A DNA stretch of 64,000 nucleotides from Gracilaria gracilis. Its lineage: Eukaryota > Rhodophyta > Florideophyceae > Gracilariales > Gracilariaceae. The position numbers and the translations under genes were made by a program. The notes beneath the pieces were generated by a model, which saw only the letters and a list, made by a program, of their open reading frames with translations, did no database searches and had not been told where the DNA came from. Shown here one piece after another: positions 1 to 11,752 of this stretch; position 1 is the stretch's first letter, and every line of letters starts with the position of its first letter. The DNA lies in contig JARGSG010000199.1 in assembly GCA_030374805.1 (NCBI GenBank), forward strand, positions 62,001 through 126,000, read 5' to 3'.

Positions 1-3000
1 TTGAGTTCTATTACGAACAGTTTTCGTCCGATGGTGTCCCCAGTAATACCTCATCCGACTATGCCGCCATGAAACGCGCGTTTCAGGATAAATTTGGCAT
101 TGAAGAGGAGCCTGAAGAACATATTCGTCGTGCTGCATCCGCGCGTCCGGATTATGGGGACCTTCTTGGTTCCATGAAGAAGATGGATGCAACTTTCGAG
201 AAATCCGGGTTCAATTCGAAGGCCCGGTTTGGTCGCCTCTGCCGTGCCGTCATAGAGTACGCAGACCCCACGCAATTCGTTGTGTTCCGCGGCTCTCACG
301 ACTACGAGTCATTGAAGGCACTGGTGAAGGACTTCGTGGCCGGTAAAAACGTGTTGGAGTCCCACGGGGCTCTGCATGTTTTGACGGTGCCGAAGAAAAT
401 TATGCAGAGGCCGAAGCATGGCGAGCCGTCGCCTCCTCTGCAGAAAAAGGTGGATCTTCTCGCGTAGCAGCTTTCCCAGCTCACACTGATGATGAAGAAG
501 ACCGAGGCCCAACCGCAGAGGGCCGACGAAGATCGCGAGCGCACTTGTGCCTACTGCCATCAACCAGGGCACTGGGCGACGGGCTGCAATCTCCATCCGC
601 ACCGCAATACTCGTTGCGAACTTTGCGGCAGGATGTGTCATGCAATCGCCACCTGCTGGTCCCGTGACCCCGCTTACGATCGCCGACCCCCCGTCGGGGC
701 CCCTAGTAGTAAGTCGGCAGCCGAAGACCGTCTCAGACAGGGCAATGGCGTTGGTCAGCAGGCTGGACAGCCAAGTCAAGTCTCCGTTGTGACTGAGGGC
801 TACGATGGTGATGAGGTGGTGGTGGCCGTCACTAAGCGCACCGCCGACGGTATTGCTCTCCAGAAGCAGCAAAGAACCGCAGAACACATTGGCATCCAGT
901 CGCTGCTTAACCCGTTGCAGCCGGCTCTACGGAAGCAACTTGGCCGGTCCAGGCCAACCGGAGTCTTTAGATCCCTTCAAAAGGCCCGGAAGCCGGCAGC
1001 GAGGAAGTCTTCGAGTGGCGCTAAGCTTCAGGAGCATCCTGGCAAGTACAAATTGCTGGAGAAGTTAGGCAACGCGCCGACTGGTCTCACTTTTGGTCAG
1101 CTGGTTCGTGGCGACGCTGTTGATGCCAAGAAAGACATTGGCCTCATCTTGTATGGTGAGGCCTCCCCGCGTCTAGTAACGTTCGCCGAGATCTCTATGG
1201 GGAAGCACTCCTCAAAGTGGTGGCCGTGAAGGTGTATGGGACTCCCGCACAGGCTCTGCTGGATTCTGGGGCAATCCCCAATCTCATGTTTTCTGAACTG
1301 GCCGAGAAGCTTTCCCTGAAGCCTAAGCCCACCGATCTTCAGATTCACGTGGCGAACGGTGAGGTTGCTTTGGTTCGCGGTTTGCTCCGTGATGTCCTTG
1401 TCATTTTCGATTCTGTGAGAGTTCCACTCAAACTTTTGGTCATCGAAAGACCCCCATTTGACCTCACCATCGGATTTCCCACCTTGGAGACGATGCAATC
1501 CTGCATCGACATCAGCACGCAGGAGGTGAAGATGGTAAATGAGGGCTCACCAATCCTACTCGGACTAGATTACGAGCGCGGTGGGATCGACGAGTTTTTA
1601 CCGATTTCTGGTACAGATAGTGAAGACTTTACATCGGATTCCGAAGAAGAAGGGTACGATTTCCCTTCCGAAGGGGATAGTCTGTTCGCCTTGATTGAGG
1701 AGGACGAGGTTTTCTTCAACGGACATGCTTTGGGCCCAGAGGTCACTCTCTTCACGTTGGAAGGTGATCGCCCGACAATGGACCTAAATGGGTCTCAAGA
1801 CTCTGAGCATGACAATCGAGAGGAACAAGTCGGTGACACTAGTCAAGATCCGGAGTCCCGGGCCGTAGAGCTGGTTGGTTTGCGTCAGGTTGGTGCTCGT
1901 GCGCCGCCCCCGCCACCCTTGACGACTGACGAACGTGTCTTGGAACAATTGCGTGATCTTGCTCTCAACGACAAGAGGCGCTACGAAGACGCGGAAGCCA
2001 CAGAAGATGAAGATGGATCTGACGAAGAAGATGAAGATGAAGAAGAAGAAGAAGATGAAGATGACGATGACGAAAACACCAAAGACGAAGTGGGTGAGGC
2101 TAACCCAGCCGTGCACGTTCTGTTCGGGCCACGCCCGGTTGTGTTCGAAGACCCTGGTCTGACAGGTCCGATCCGCGACGAGGTTCTACTTCTCCCACGC
2201 CGAGATGAGAGGGAGCCAGACCGCCAAGACGTGTTCTCTACATCAAGGTCAGGAGGCGTTATTTAGGTCGTCCCGGGGCCCCCTTTCCTTCGGTCACGAC
2301 GGAGAGTTTGCCTTTCGGAGCTGAAGGTGAGCTCTTCCAGGATGACTTGGGGGGCATGAACATCTACTTCCCCCAGAATCAGATATTCGCCCCAGTCGAG
2401 TATCACATCCCTGGAAGAAATGGAGCTCCCAGTGGTTCCCAAGATTTCATTGGAGCTCAGAATGGCTTTCCGATATCCGAGGACGGCCCCGCTTCACCCG
2501 GTCTAGGACAGGACGCAAGAGAAACCGCTGCCGTGCCCCATGGTCTTGTGCTCACTTCTGAGAGTAAATTCTGCGTAGCACACAAGGTGGAGTACTCCCT
2601 TCAGGACATCGTCGCCCGTGATGACCATGGGCGCGCCTTTGATAGCCGAGACTTCCCCCCAGACACCAACCAGAAGCAAGTCATTCTTGACCGGTTGAAG
2701 CATATCCCCGAAACGGTTCAGCAGGAATTCTTGTCTGTTCTTCGTCCCACAGATATTGTTGCGTGGTCCCTCTATGATCTCCGTCCTTCTGCTGTGCCCC
2801 TGCTGCACGACTTCGAGATTACCAAAAATACTCCAATCCCGTCACGTCTCCGTCGACTGCCACCAAAGCATGGCGAAGTAATCCGAAAGAAGTTGGACAA
2901 GATGCTCACGGCTGGGATCGTGCGTCCATGCTCTTCGGCCTGGTCCTTCCTCGTTGTCATTACCACGAAGAAGGACGGCAAACCGAGGTTCTGCGTCGAC

Positions 3001-4405
3001 TACATAGCCTTGAATCAGATCATGAAACCAGATCGTTGGCCCCTCCTCCACCTGGATCAGATCTTCGATGACCTCGGCGTTTGCTCGTTCTTCACGACGC
3101 TGGATTTGTTCTCCGGATACTGGCACATTGGCATGTCACCACGTGGAAAAGAGATGACAACTTTCGTTTGTCGTCAAGGAACCTTCCAGTTCGAGGTCAT
3201 GCCCTTTGGCCTGATAAACGCCCCATCAACGTTCCAAAGGTTGATGGACTCCATTCTCGGTCGCATTGCGTTTACACGTGTGTACATTGACAACGTAGTC
3301 ATATTCTCGAAGACTATTGAGGAGCATGTCCGTCATGTCTCAGAAGTGCTGAAGCTCATCGCTTCGCATGGACTGAAGCTGAAGATCAGCAAGTGCGACT
3401 TTGCCCATCTCAGGGTTCACCTTCTTGGGCACGTCATTGAGGCTGGTGGAGTATCCGTGGACATGAAGAAGATTGAAGCGATTCAGGGTATCCCTCTACC
3501 TTTGACGACAACTGAGCTTAGGAGTTTTGTGGGCCTCGCGAGCTACTATAGGCGCTTCATCGAAGGATTTTCACAGACTTCGGCACCCCTTCACGCTGCC
3601 ACCACGGGCAAGAAGAGGCTGGAGTTCACCCCGGAGATGAGGGAAGCGTTTGAAGAGTTGAATAAAAAGCTTCTTTGCCCCCCGGTTCTTGCTTTCCCGG
3701 ACTTTGAGACCCCTTTTCGTGTCGAGAGAGACGCATTCACCAGGTCTTTGGGGGCTGTCTTGGTTCAGAAAATGGAAGATGGAATGTTCCACCCAGTCCA
3801 GTACGCAAGCAAGACTATAAATAAGTCTGATCAGAACTACTCGATTTGCGAGAAGGAGGCTTTAGCAGTCGTTTTTGCCTTGAAGAAGTTTCGCATTTAC
3901 CTTTCGCATCTACCTTCTTGGATCGAAGCCATTCCAGTTGGTGACTGATCAGCAGGCCCTGAGGTATGCCTCCCAGAAGAAGGACGTACATGGACGTCTC
4001 GCTTGTTGGTTGGATCTCTTTGTGCAGTACGAATTCGAGATTGTGTACCGTTCTGGGACTGGCAATTTTGCCGCCGACTACCTCTCCTGGTTTGCGAAGC
4101 CAGAAAACTTGAAGCATGGTATGGCATGCCAAGTCTCAGTCGCGTTAGAGGATTCTTTCGGCGGTCTCGAGCCGTATTACGCCAATATAGGCCGATACCT
4201 TTGTGGGCTTCCCATGGACGAGCCTGACCCCAAAATTCTCCTTGCAATCAAGAGTAATGCGTACCCCTCCGGGGATGGCGATTTTTGGAGACTCCGCCTT
4301 TGTGAACAATACATCCTGTACCAATGGAAAAATACTTTGTGCTCGGGAGACGAACGAAACAAACGAAATCCCTGCGTCCGCAGAGCTCGCCGCAAATCTT
4401 TATAA
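1..4405 (+). mobile_element. Ty3/gypsy LTR retrotransposon fossil (gag-pol part), left end outside window
   Basis: Parts in order on +: gag-like segment near 70-470; a second gag part with zinc knuckles (CAYCHQPGHWATGC, about 550-600, then a CELCGRMCH half-motif); an aspartic protease with the DSGA core near 1258; an acidic D/E-rich spacer around 2000-2090; reverse transcriptase about 2900-3480 with the FCVDY, LDLFSGYWHI and MPFGLINAPSTFQ blocks typical of Ty3/gypsy; and RNase H about 3700-4080 ending in a GNFAADYLSW-like motif. No integrase is seen, so the 3' half is missing or displaced. The protein frames are interrupted a handful of times, so it is a broken, fairly old copy. The 5' LTR would lie before base 1. 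Confidence 0.9.
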
Positions 4406-5414
4406 TTCTGCAGCGCATTATGCCAAGTGAGCGGTAAAGTGCGAAATGGGGAATAAGAGCTATAAAAAGGCCATTCGTTTGCCTGAAGTCGACACTTTCT
4501 ACAGATGCTCGTCGCCGAGGGATTTTAATAGAACTTGCGGTGCGTTTACTCAACTTTCGCACCAGTGTAATGGGTGGGAATCAAATTGAAGGACAAAACT
4601 CGTAAGAGGAAGTTTTGAGGACTTAGAGAATTTTCCGCATTGATGCGTAGAGTAGTTATATGAGCTGTACCGCCGCTGGCGGGGTGTTGCGCTCAGACGG
4701 TTTTTGAGATTGTACACGTGGGATGCACGGTCTGAGCTACCACCCAGCGGGCGTGACGGGAACACGTGTTGCACGGATACCCAGGAGGCGATGCCACCAG
4801 CATTGCTGTATTTACTAGATATATTTGATACTTTATTTGGCCGGCGCGCCCACTGTCAGGGGCCGTGCCGAGCCCACTACTTAGTAGGTTGAGCTATGCT
4901 CTCTCAGTAAATCACCCTTGTCAAGCAAGGGCTTCCTGGCTCTAACTATCACGCCTTCGCGGACTGTTCACCTCCAATTGGAGTGACGACTGCGTTGTTC
5001 ACGTATAGTTACCCACCCTTGTGGCGCTTAGAGTATTACCACTGCGTGTGTGTGTCGTTCCAACTACTGTCGTGTACTCGCCCCAGTATTGGATTTCGTT
5101 TGTGTGTTGCGCAACTATCCCCACTCTTGTGGACCTCTTTGCCCCTTTTTGGGTTTGTTCTACTGCCCACTTTCACGTGGCTCGCCGTCCGACATCGTGT
5201 CGTCACTCTTACGAGGCTCAGTCTTGGGACCGATTTTCGTACGTGTCCCTACACGGTACCCGGTCCGCACTGTACACTCCGACGCTCGTCATGACGGTTT
5301 GACCTCGGTTTACACCCGGCTAGTCGTGTCATTCCCGGAGTGCTCCGTTTGCTGTGCTACCTCCCCGAGAGGAAGATCCCAAACATCTTCGTGGCTGTTT
5401 CGCTTTTCCCGCCA
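4406..5414. other. Debris between the gypsy fossil and DNA transposon copy A
   Basis: No convincing gene. The tail of the gypsy RNase H region fades out here. The segment about 4860-5400 may contain LTR material, but with no second copy in the window this cannot be tested. It ends abruptly at 5414/5415, where homology to transposon copy B begins, so this junction is a truncation or insertion breakpoint. Confidence 0.5.
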
Positions 5415-6158
5415 TGATCGTAACCATTTTCGCTGGAGTAATGATATTTCGCTTAGAACAAATGGCCAAACGATATTGAGTAATAAAAACTCTCCGTTTT
5501 GCTCAATACGAATCGAAAACTGCCCCAGACCGACTCCGAAAGGCAGTAAAATGGCAACAGTCACTCTGTTCGTCATACTAACAGGCTCCTTCCAAACAGA
5601 GATCATGTAGACAGGCTTAAAAACTGTAGCATCCATCAATAACTCTTCCCCAAAATCCGCTGAGGCCACAACGTCTTCATGATCAGAGGCATCAGCATCT
5701 AGCGACATAATCTTCTTACGCTTACGCGGAGTATCTTGTTCATCGCTACATCTGCGATTGAGAAACAAATCTTCACTTTCTTTTGAAACAATGGTTATAT
5801 ATATTTCGTGGATTGAAAAAGAAATTCTAATACACTTAGCAGTTGGTGATGCAGTCAAAAACGCTGTCTTCATATTCGGAAAGCAGGTTCGGAAGTTTGA
5901 GAGTTTGTGCTGCTGAAATAACGGGTCTGGTTTCCATACTGCCCGAACGTTTTCATGTCCTTTCAGTTCCTTCTTCTGAAACTTAGATCGTAGTAGTTGA
6001 ATGGCTGGAGAGTTTTTTGAAAGCCTTGACTGCATCGCGTTAATTGTTAGGGAAAGGAAAGAGCCAGAGCAAGTTGGTTGTGGGTGATTATTTTTCATTA
6101 GTAATGAGCAGCATCTTTCCAGGTTTTTATAGTAGTTCGCTGAATATGAGACCCGCAA
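5415..6158 (-). pseudogene. Accessory ORF2 of transposon copy A, C-terminus lost
   Basis: Protein of unknown function, divergent from the transposase. It shares long stretches with ORF2 of copy B: KGHENVRAVW, the basic/acidic stretch TPRKRKKI followed by DASDHED (a possible nuclear localisation signal), and a hydrophobic beta-rich block ending in ISLLQRKWLRS. At 5415 the homology ends and the frame runs on into foreign sequence, so the last ~90 residues seen in copy B are missing. Upstream of position 6158 the frame lies close to the conserved central non-coding region. I recognise no domain; it is not an obvious Myb/SANT protein, which is the usual second ORF of Harbinger elements. Confidence 0.7.
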
Positions 6159-7399
6159 TGGGTCGTGTCTTCTACAAATGTGATGCGTAATTCAGCATGG
6201 TATGTGTTGTCGTTGCATTACGAGCTTTTCAGACATTCCATACCTCCCATTACTGTAACAAGTTGTGCATACCCGAGGTAGTGTGATTCTGTAATTTTTG
6301 AATTGATACAATTCATATACGTTTGAAAATGAGAGACAACCAACATGACTGCTGGAAAGATACCTTTGAAAAATTACACATCTAGAATGCCTTGAACTAT
6401 TGTTGGTAACAATAGTATGTGGTAGAAAGCAACAGTGTAAGCCAGGAAAGTAGCATATATGTCAGTTACTTGAAAGCTTTTTTCTGCAGTTTTTCTAATT
6501 GTCAATATAATTACTTGAAAGATAAGTAGTCAACAGTTATTGAAACCTTTATATGTATAAACTTATGTTGTCTACGTCAAGCACGTGAAAGACAAAGTTC
6601 ATGTGTGCTAATCTCTCATAATATTCATCCCCCCCGTCCGTCTTCTATGTAACTTCATAGAATAGAACCGATTCGATTAACAAGAACTTTAGCTGATGCC
6701 CGAAGGTCTTCAATCTTCAAACTTATGTTGTTTTAAAAGTGCAAGTTTTTAGAAAAAACGTAAAAAACCGCCCGTTAGAATCCAAATTATAACCTAACCA
6801 GATACAGTTTGAACATTCTAAACATATTGCTCGAGAGGTTTCTTAACGGAGTGTAGATAATCGTAAGAGAAAGCAGCGGTTCCCAACCAAAACAAAAACT
6901 TATGCTCTTTAGAGAACGGCCTATTTTAGTTCTTGAAGATTAACTTTAACTAAAATGTAATTATTTAGACGCCTGTTTGACCATTATGTAGTCTTTCCTC
7001 TTTGAAATTGACAGCATGTAAGACATGAAACTTTTTTGCACTTACATTGTGATTATTTACAGTGTAAGTCAAGGATGCTGCATATGTGGTTACGTGACAA
7101 ACCGAAATGAATGGAGCAGTATGTTGAGGAACCAGATTTAACCTCTACAACGCTTTTGTATCATCTGAATTGGTGTAGTTTTTTGTGAATCTCTTACTCC
7201 CACACGACGATGTAGGGTAAATCAATGTAATTAAGCCAAAGGTTCCAGAGGAGTACAACGTAGTAGACGATCTACAAACTGCGTAATACAAGAAGAGTCA
7301 GTTCATGTTGAATTAACTTTAGAGTTCTGTTTCCGCACAGACCAAAAACCGTTCATAAGACCGGTCAGAAGGCATTTTCATCCTGGCCGAGAGATCTCA
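6159..7399. other. Central non-coding region of copy A between divergent ORFs
   Basis: AT-rich and without a credible ORF, yet clearly alignable with 12.70-13.96 kb of copy B. It lies between the divergent starts of ORF2 and the transposase, so it probably holds the promoters of both (inference). No TATA box or motif stands out. Confidence 0.6.
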
Positions 7400-8295
7400 C
7401 TTCAACTTCGAAGTGTATTGCAGCCCTGCACAATTCAAAACACTGCGGAGGTCCTTATCAAACGCAGCATCGGACTCCGCTATGTGGTGAGACGGAAACG
7501 CTTTCTTGCTCTCTTTGGAGCAAACCCTCACGTATGTGCCGATTTGTGGCGTAGAATTAATCCAGCACTTCCAAATTCTATTCGTCCTGTTCACTTGCTT
7601 TGGAGTATCCTGTTTTTAAAAAACTATGCCACTGAATCAGTCAACTCTCAAACTGGTGTTGATGAAAAGACTTTTCGAAAGTATAACTGTTGTCAATCAA
7701 ATTCCTTATTTTTTTCTGGTACGTACAATTCAAGGTTCTGCATGCATCAAAACAAATACTAACACAAATGTAGATAACATGGCAGAAAAGAGAATGTAGA
7801 ATGGAAGCCAAAGTACATTTCTCCGTCGACGCAGTTGACTTTGAAATATTGGAGCCATCTCCCTTTTCTTCAAGGTGGTTTTCTCATAAGTTTCACGGGC
7901 CAGGTCTGCGATATGAAATTGCTTTGAGTGTAGTCTCTGGTCAGGTGGTTTGGTGTTACGCTTCTTTTCCGTGTGGGGAAGCAAACGAAGTTACAATTTT
8001 CCGAAAGAAAATGAAGAAAACTTTGAAAGACGGTGAACGGGTTTTCGCAGATAACGGTTATATGGACGAAAAATGTATAACCGCAAGTTCGGTGTCTTCA
8101 GTACACCGTACACGACAAAAAAAGATAAGGGCTCGCCATGAAAAGTTTAATCACAGAATGAAGAAGTATAGAGTTCTGGGGTCCAACTTCAGACACAAGC
8201 CTCGTCTTCACTCTATGTGCTTCTTTGCTGTTGCTAATATTGTGTACTTAGAAATTGAAAACGGAGGGGACCTGTTTCGAAAGAGTATAATGTAA
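7400..8295 (+). pseudogene. DDE transposase of copy A (PIF/IS5-like), frameshifted
   Basis: Would cut and join the element ends in the nucleus. Exon 1 (to 7718) encodes a block with FLALFGANPHVCADLWRRI and GVDEKTFRKYN. A 55-nt intron (7719-7773) follows, with GTACGT donor, a yeast-like TACTAAC branch site near its end and an ATGTAG acceptor. Exon 2 carries the catalytic core: SVDAVDF (first Asp), FPCGEANEVTIFRKKM, ADNGYMD (second Asp) and RARHEKFNHRMKKYRVL (Glu), followed by FRHKPRLHSM. Compared with copy B it has a 1-nt deletion near 7437 and a 5-nt deletion near 7692, both before the intron. Exon 2 is intact to its stop. The true start codon is not clear. Confidence 0.85.
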
Positions 8296-9185
8296 TCGAA
8301 ATAAACAATTTTGCAGTCTGGTGATAGTTGTTTTCAATCCAAAAGAAAAAATTGTTAAAAGTCATAGAACTGTTATGAACTGTATAAACGAACGAAATCG
8401 TCACATCTTCATATTTTTAGAAAGACTAAAGCCATAGACATGAAGCACAACAGCATGTGATAGAGGCCATTAATGATTGATGTTTCACAAGAAAGAGTGA
8501 TAATCAAGTAGATCTTGCTGTACATACGTATAAGTAGTCAATTTATTTCTAATTATTCAAAAAATATACAGATGAAAATTAATGGACCCTTGGACTGAGT
8601 AAAAATAGACTTAAGCGTATGTGAAAGTCACAAGTAGATTTATTGGATCTGCTGCAGAGGCTAGCAAGGTAATGAATATCGCTTTGAACTGTGGCATCTC
8701 GATTATAACCGTTTAAATTAAAAATATTTAGTTACATAAAGTATGGAACTCTTGTTCAAGTTGTTTATATAAAAAATTGTAATCGAAAGCATAATTATTT
8801 TAGTGGAATCGAAAATTTTAGTTTCTCGTCGCAGAATAAGAATGTGTTTTGGCAGCAGTGACTGACATGTAATTCTAAAATTTTTTTAACCGCACTTACA
8901 GGTTTTTTTAGCGGAAAAATTGTTTGATGGAGATATATTTTTAATACACTTGTCAGAAACAGAAAGATGGGTTTCAAATTAGTTTCAAAATTTATATACT
9001 GGAGGACAGAGATGAGCATTAGGTTAATCTACGGCCCCATGAAAAAGTAAAACACTTCTTTGGCTGCGTGAGTCTATAAATGAAATTTTTTTGCCACAAT
9101 CACAGAAGATTAAACTTTTAGAAACATATATTGCAGGATTCAAAACTATGTTTCCGGTGCTTTTGAACTTTCCCGCATGCTCCTG

Positions 9186-9518
9186 ATAGACTTACTCTTA
9201 TGTAGCAACTACTGTAGTGTTAACTTTGAAAACACCTACAGCTCTTTCAGCAAGAACACCGTAACTACGGCACACAAGTACACGTTTCATAACTTTGCAA
9301 AACAACCGCGTTGACAACGAAGCATAAGTCTGTGAAACTGTAATATAAAGCATCCGCGTGACAGTATCTCGCCATGAATAGAAAATTATGAAAATTACGA
9401 TATTTTCCGCATTCTTCAGTGACCAAATCACTCTCGACCCAACGTCATGAGTATTGTGAACAAAATAAAGCATAGGAAAAAAGGTTTTACTGAATAGCCC
9501 CGAAGAGGAGAGGGCGAT
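9186..9518. other. Spacer right of copy A
   Basis: Begins immediately after the CTG that follows the transposon end. A 91-codon open frame on - (9198-9473) has no recognisable feature. Nothing else seen. Confidence 0.4.
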
Positions 9519-10400
9519 CTAGGAATCTAACAAGCGCGCCTCGAGGGCCCTCAGAAAGCGCTGCATCGTGCGGAGAGTCCGGGTCAAAACGCGGTACCCC
9601 ATTCCAGACGGACGGTGGCGGTTCATGGTCTCTTCCACGCACCTGTAGGGGTCTTGCCAACCGGCAGGATAGGCTTTTGATAGGTGAAACTTCGCGACGG
9701 AGGAGGGCGGAGCCGCGGCTTCAGCAAAGCCCGGGGCGCGCGGCACGGCAAGGAACTCCGAAACAAACTCCACTGAATCATTACCATCTCCAACTTCGGC
9801 TTCGGTCTTCACGGTGACTGGGGGCGGAGAGGACCGGTCGGAAGGGGTGGCGATAGACGACATGGTAGAAAACGCTGGCGATGACCCCGCCTGAGGGTCG
9901 GTCAACAGTGGCAGTTACTAATATGCACTGGATATTGCTGTGTGCCCACAGTGACTTAGAGTGACAAACTGTCACACTTTCCGTGCTCAGTCACGAGCGT
10001 GGATCGTGAGAAGCTCGAAGCGGTTGCACAGTAAGCAACGGTAAGCGGGGAATGCTCTGGAAACTTCTGGAACTCTCCGCAAAGTTCCGGAAGGGCAATG
10101 CAATTTCTTGTCAGTAATTTTCAATTTCTCTACTTAGGAGGCCCGGACGATTCTAGACTTCTAGGAACGACTTGTTTACAAGTATTCAGACTAATTTAAA
10201 AGTTTTGGAAGCTCCCAAACAACTACTTAGCAAGGATTGGATGATTGGGAGCTCCGGAGGAGGAACTAGTAAGGCATTAGTAAGGCGATTAGATGTCTAA
10301 GAACCTCTCAAGAGATGAGTAGAAATACAAGAGAGTAGAAAAAGTTTCTACGACACTATACCCTCAAACAAAAGCTAGAATCGAGGGTAGAAAAGCCGAT
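9519..10400 (-). mobile_element. Possible LTR-element fragment: gag-like ORF with upstream regulatory DNA
   Basis: A 129-codon open frame (9519-9905, -) begins with a Ser/Pro-rich acidic stretch followed by a helical basic region (YRVLTRTLRTMQRFL), which resembles the N-terminus of some gag proteins but matches neither gypsy fossil here. The 500 bases before it (9906-10400) have no ORF and contain a heat-shock-element-like cluster and repeated GGGAGCTCC-type motifs, as expected of an LTR or promoter. No partner LTR is visible, so the family assignment is weak. If it is an element it is a fragment. Confidence 0.25.
10059..10093. promoter_or_regulatory. Heat-shock-element-like cluster
   Basis: Three contiguous alternating pentamers gGAAa-cTTCt-gGAAc (10059-10073), followed after 10 bases by gTTCc-gGAAg (10084-10093). 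This is the consensus arrangement bound by heat shock factor. It lies about 150 bases before the gag-like minus ORF that starts at 9905. Function is inferred from pattern only. Confidence 0.4.
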
Positions 10401-10667
10401 ATAAGCTACGTGGTCATCGAGTTGACCCATCTTTGGTCCTCTGCAACCACCCACCACCCACCACACCTGCGCATAAACAGCAACAGCTGGCAACCTTTCC
10501 GTCCTCCTTTGTTTTGTTTCTTGTGGTGGGACTTGCCTTCCTTTTCCTACTATCCCTTTGGTCATTTGGTGGTTATGGCCTCTCTTTTTTTCTTTCTTTT
10601 TCTTTTATACATTTTGCCTACACCTGGGGATTGGCTCCCATTATTTCTTTTCGTCATTTTCAAGCTT

Positions 10668-10885
10668 GTGTCTGAAGTTGGCACGAGCTTTTGCTGTTGG
10701 TTTCCAAAACTCGTGTCTGAAGTTTGACACGGGCTTTAACCGTTTCTTTCCGAGTCTGTTTCTGGAGCTTGACGCAGGCCGGAGCCGATTGGTTTCGAGT
10801 TCTTGTATGGAGATTGGCAAGGACTCAAGTCGCATAAATTCGAGCCTTTGTCTGGAGTTGACGTAGGATTTTGCCGTTTTTACGC
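10668..10885 (+). repeat. Degenerate 45-bp tandem repeat, about five units
   Basis: Units start at 10668, 10713, 10758, 10805 and 10850 with spacing 45, 45, 47 and 45 bases. Each begins GTxTCTGGAGTT-like and continues with GxCRxGxG and a T-rich tail. Because the period is close to a multiple of three, an open frame on either strand shows a 15-residue repeat (on + SLCLKLARAF, NSCLKFDTGF, SLFLELDAGR). It lies just left of transposon copy B. No function assigned. Confidence 0.8.
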
Positions 10886-11752
10886 ATTTCCTTCCTTGTG
10901 CATTGCTGCACATTGCCATTATTGGCTGGAGCGAGCGGGAAATCTCCAAACCACCAATATTCCATAATCTAAAGCTCTTGGCTTTCTTTAAAGTCTCTGT
11001 TTTTTCATGATCAACACTGTGAACAGTTGCTTTTTTATATTTTCAAGCTTCACACCAAAATACCTTTTTTATGGTAGTTATGTAGTCTCCCAAAAAAAAT
11101 TAACAATTTTACACTTTTAATTAAAAATCCATCTAAAACAAATGGCGTTGCTGTCTTTTGTGTTATTCAAAAACATGATCAATCACCTAAGAGGACATAA
11201 TCGTCTAAATACGTCTCTTTTTTGTTTGTTGTTATATCAATGGCAATAAGCTTGAAAAGTATTACTAGCAGTTTTCTAGTAACCACGGATGTAGCTTCTT
11301 ACTTTGGTGTTTCGAACTACTAAAAAAATTGAAAGAAAAAACAACGCCAATCTCTAATTGCAAGAAAACGCAAAAATGGAACAAATTATTAACATATTGG
11401 GTGTGGAAAACAAAGTAACGTTGCAATTACAGATTTTGAGACCATATTTATTTCGAAATAACTTTCATACAGTGTCTGTTTTGAATTTTACTGTAGAACT
11501 GAAAAATCTCGATCAATATAATGTTGTTAAAAGAATTAATACATTTCATTTTACGCATAACACAGGTTAGAAAAGCATTTCCATTAATGACTTCATACTA
11601 CAATGTTCGGATAACATTATACATATAACTATACAAATATCCATTTGACTCCGCAAACGGAATAGGTAAAAAATAGCGAAAAAAGACCTTTTCATTCCAA
11701 TATCACGAGGTGTGCGGTTGCCCAAATGTTTTTAAGACCCAGTTACACATAT

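Larger units (their letters stand above)
5415..9182 (+). mobile_element. PIF/IS5-like DNA transposon, copy A (left end truncated)
   Basis: Collinear with copy B (offset about 6,600 bases, few indels, perhaps 85-90% identical by eye) from TGATCGTAACC at 5415 to GCATGCTC at 9179-9182. The right end matches the right inverted repeat of copy B and is followed by CTG (9183-9185), the same trinucleotide that flanks copy B. The left 1.1 kb present in copy B is absent: A stops inside the accessory ORF and is replaced by unrelated sequence. It carries the transposase on + and the accessory ORF on -. The transposase has two small deletions relative to B, so A is inactive. Confidence 0.9.

Noticed and set aside
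1784-2116. Minus-strand 110-codon frame with a Phe/Ile-rich run that looks like a membrane helix
   Set aside because: It is the antisense of the acidic GAA/GAT-rich spacer of the gypsy fossil; composition artefact.
10410-10866. Plus-strand frames rich in Phe/Leu resembling a membrane protein
   Set aside because: Created by T-rich DNA and the 45-bp tandem repeat; no start context or homologous pattern.
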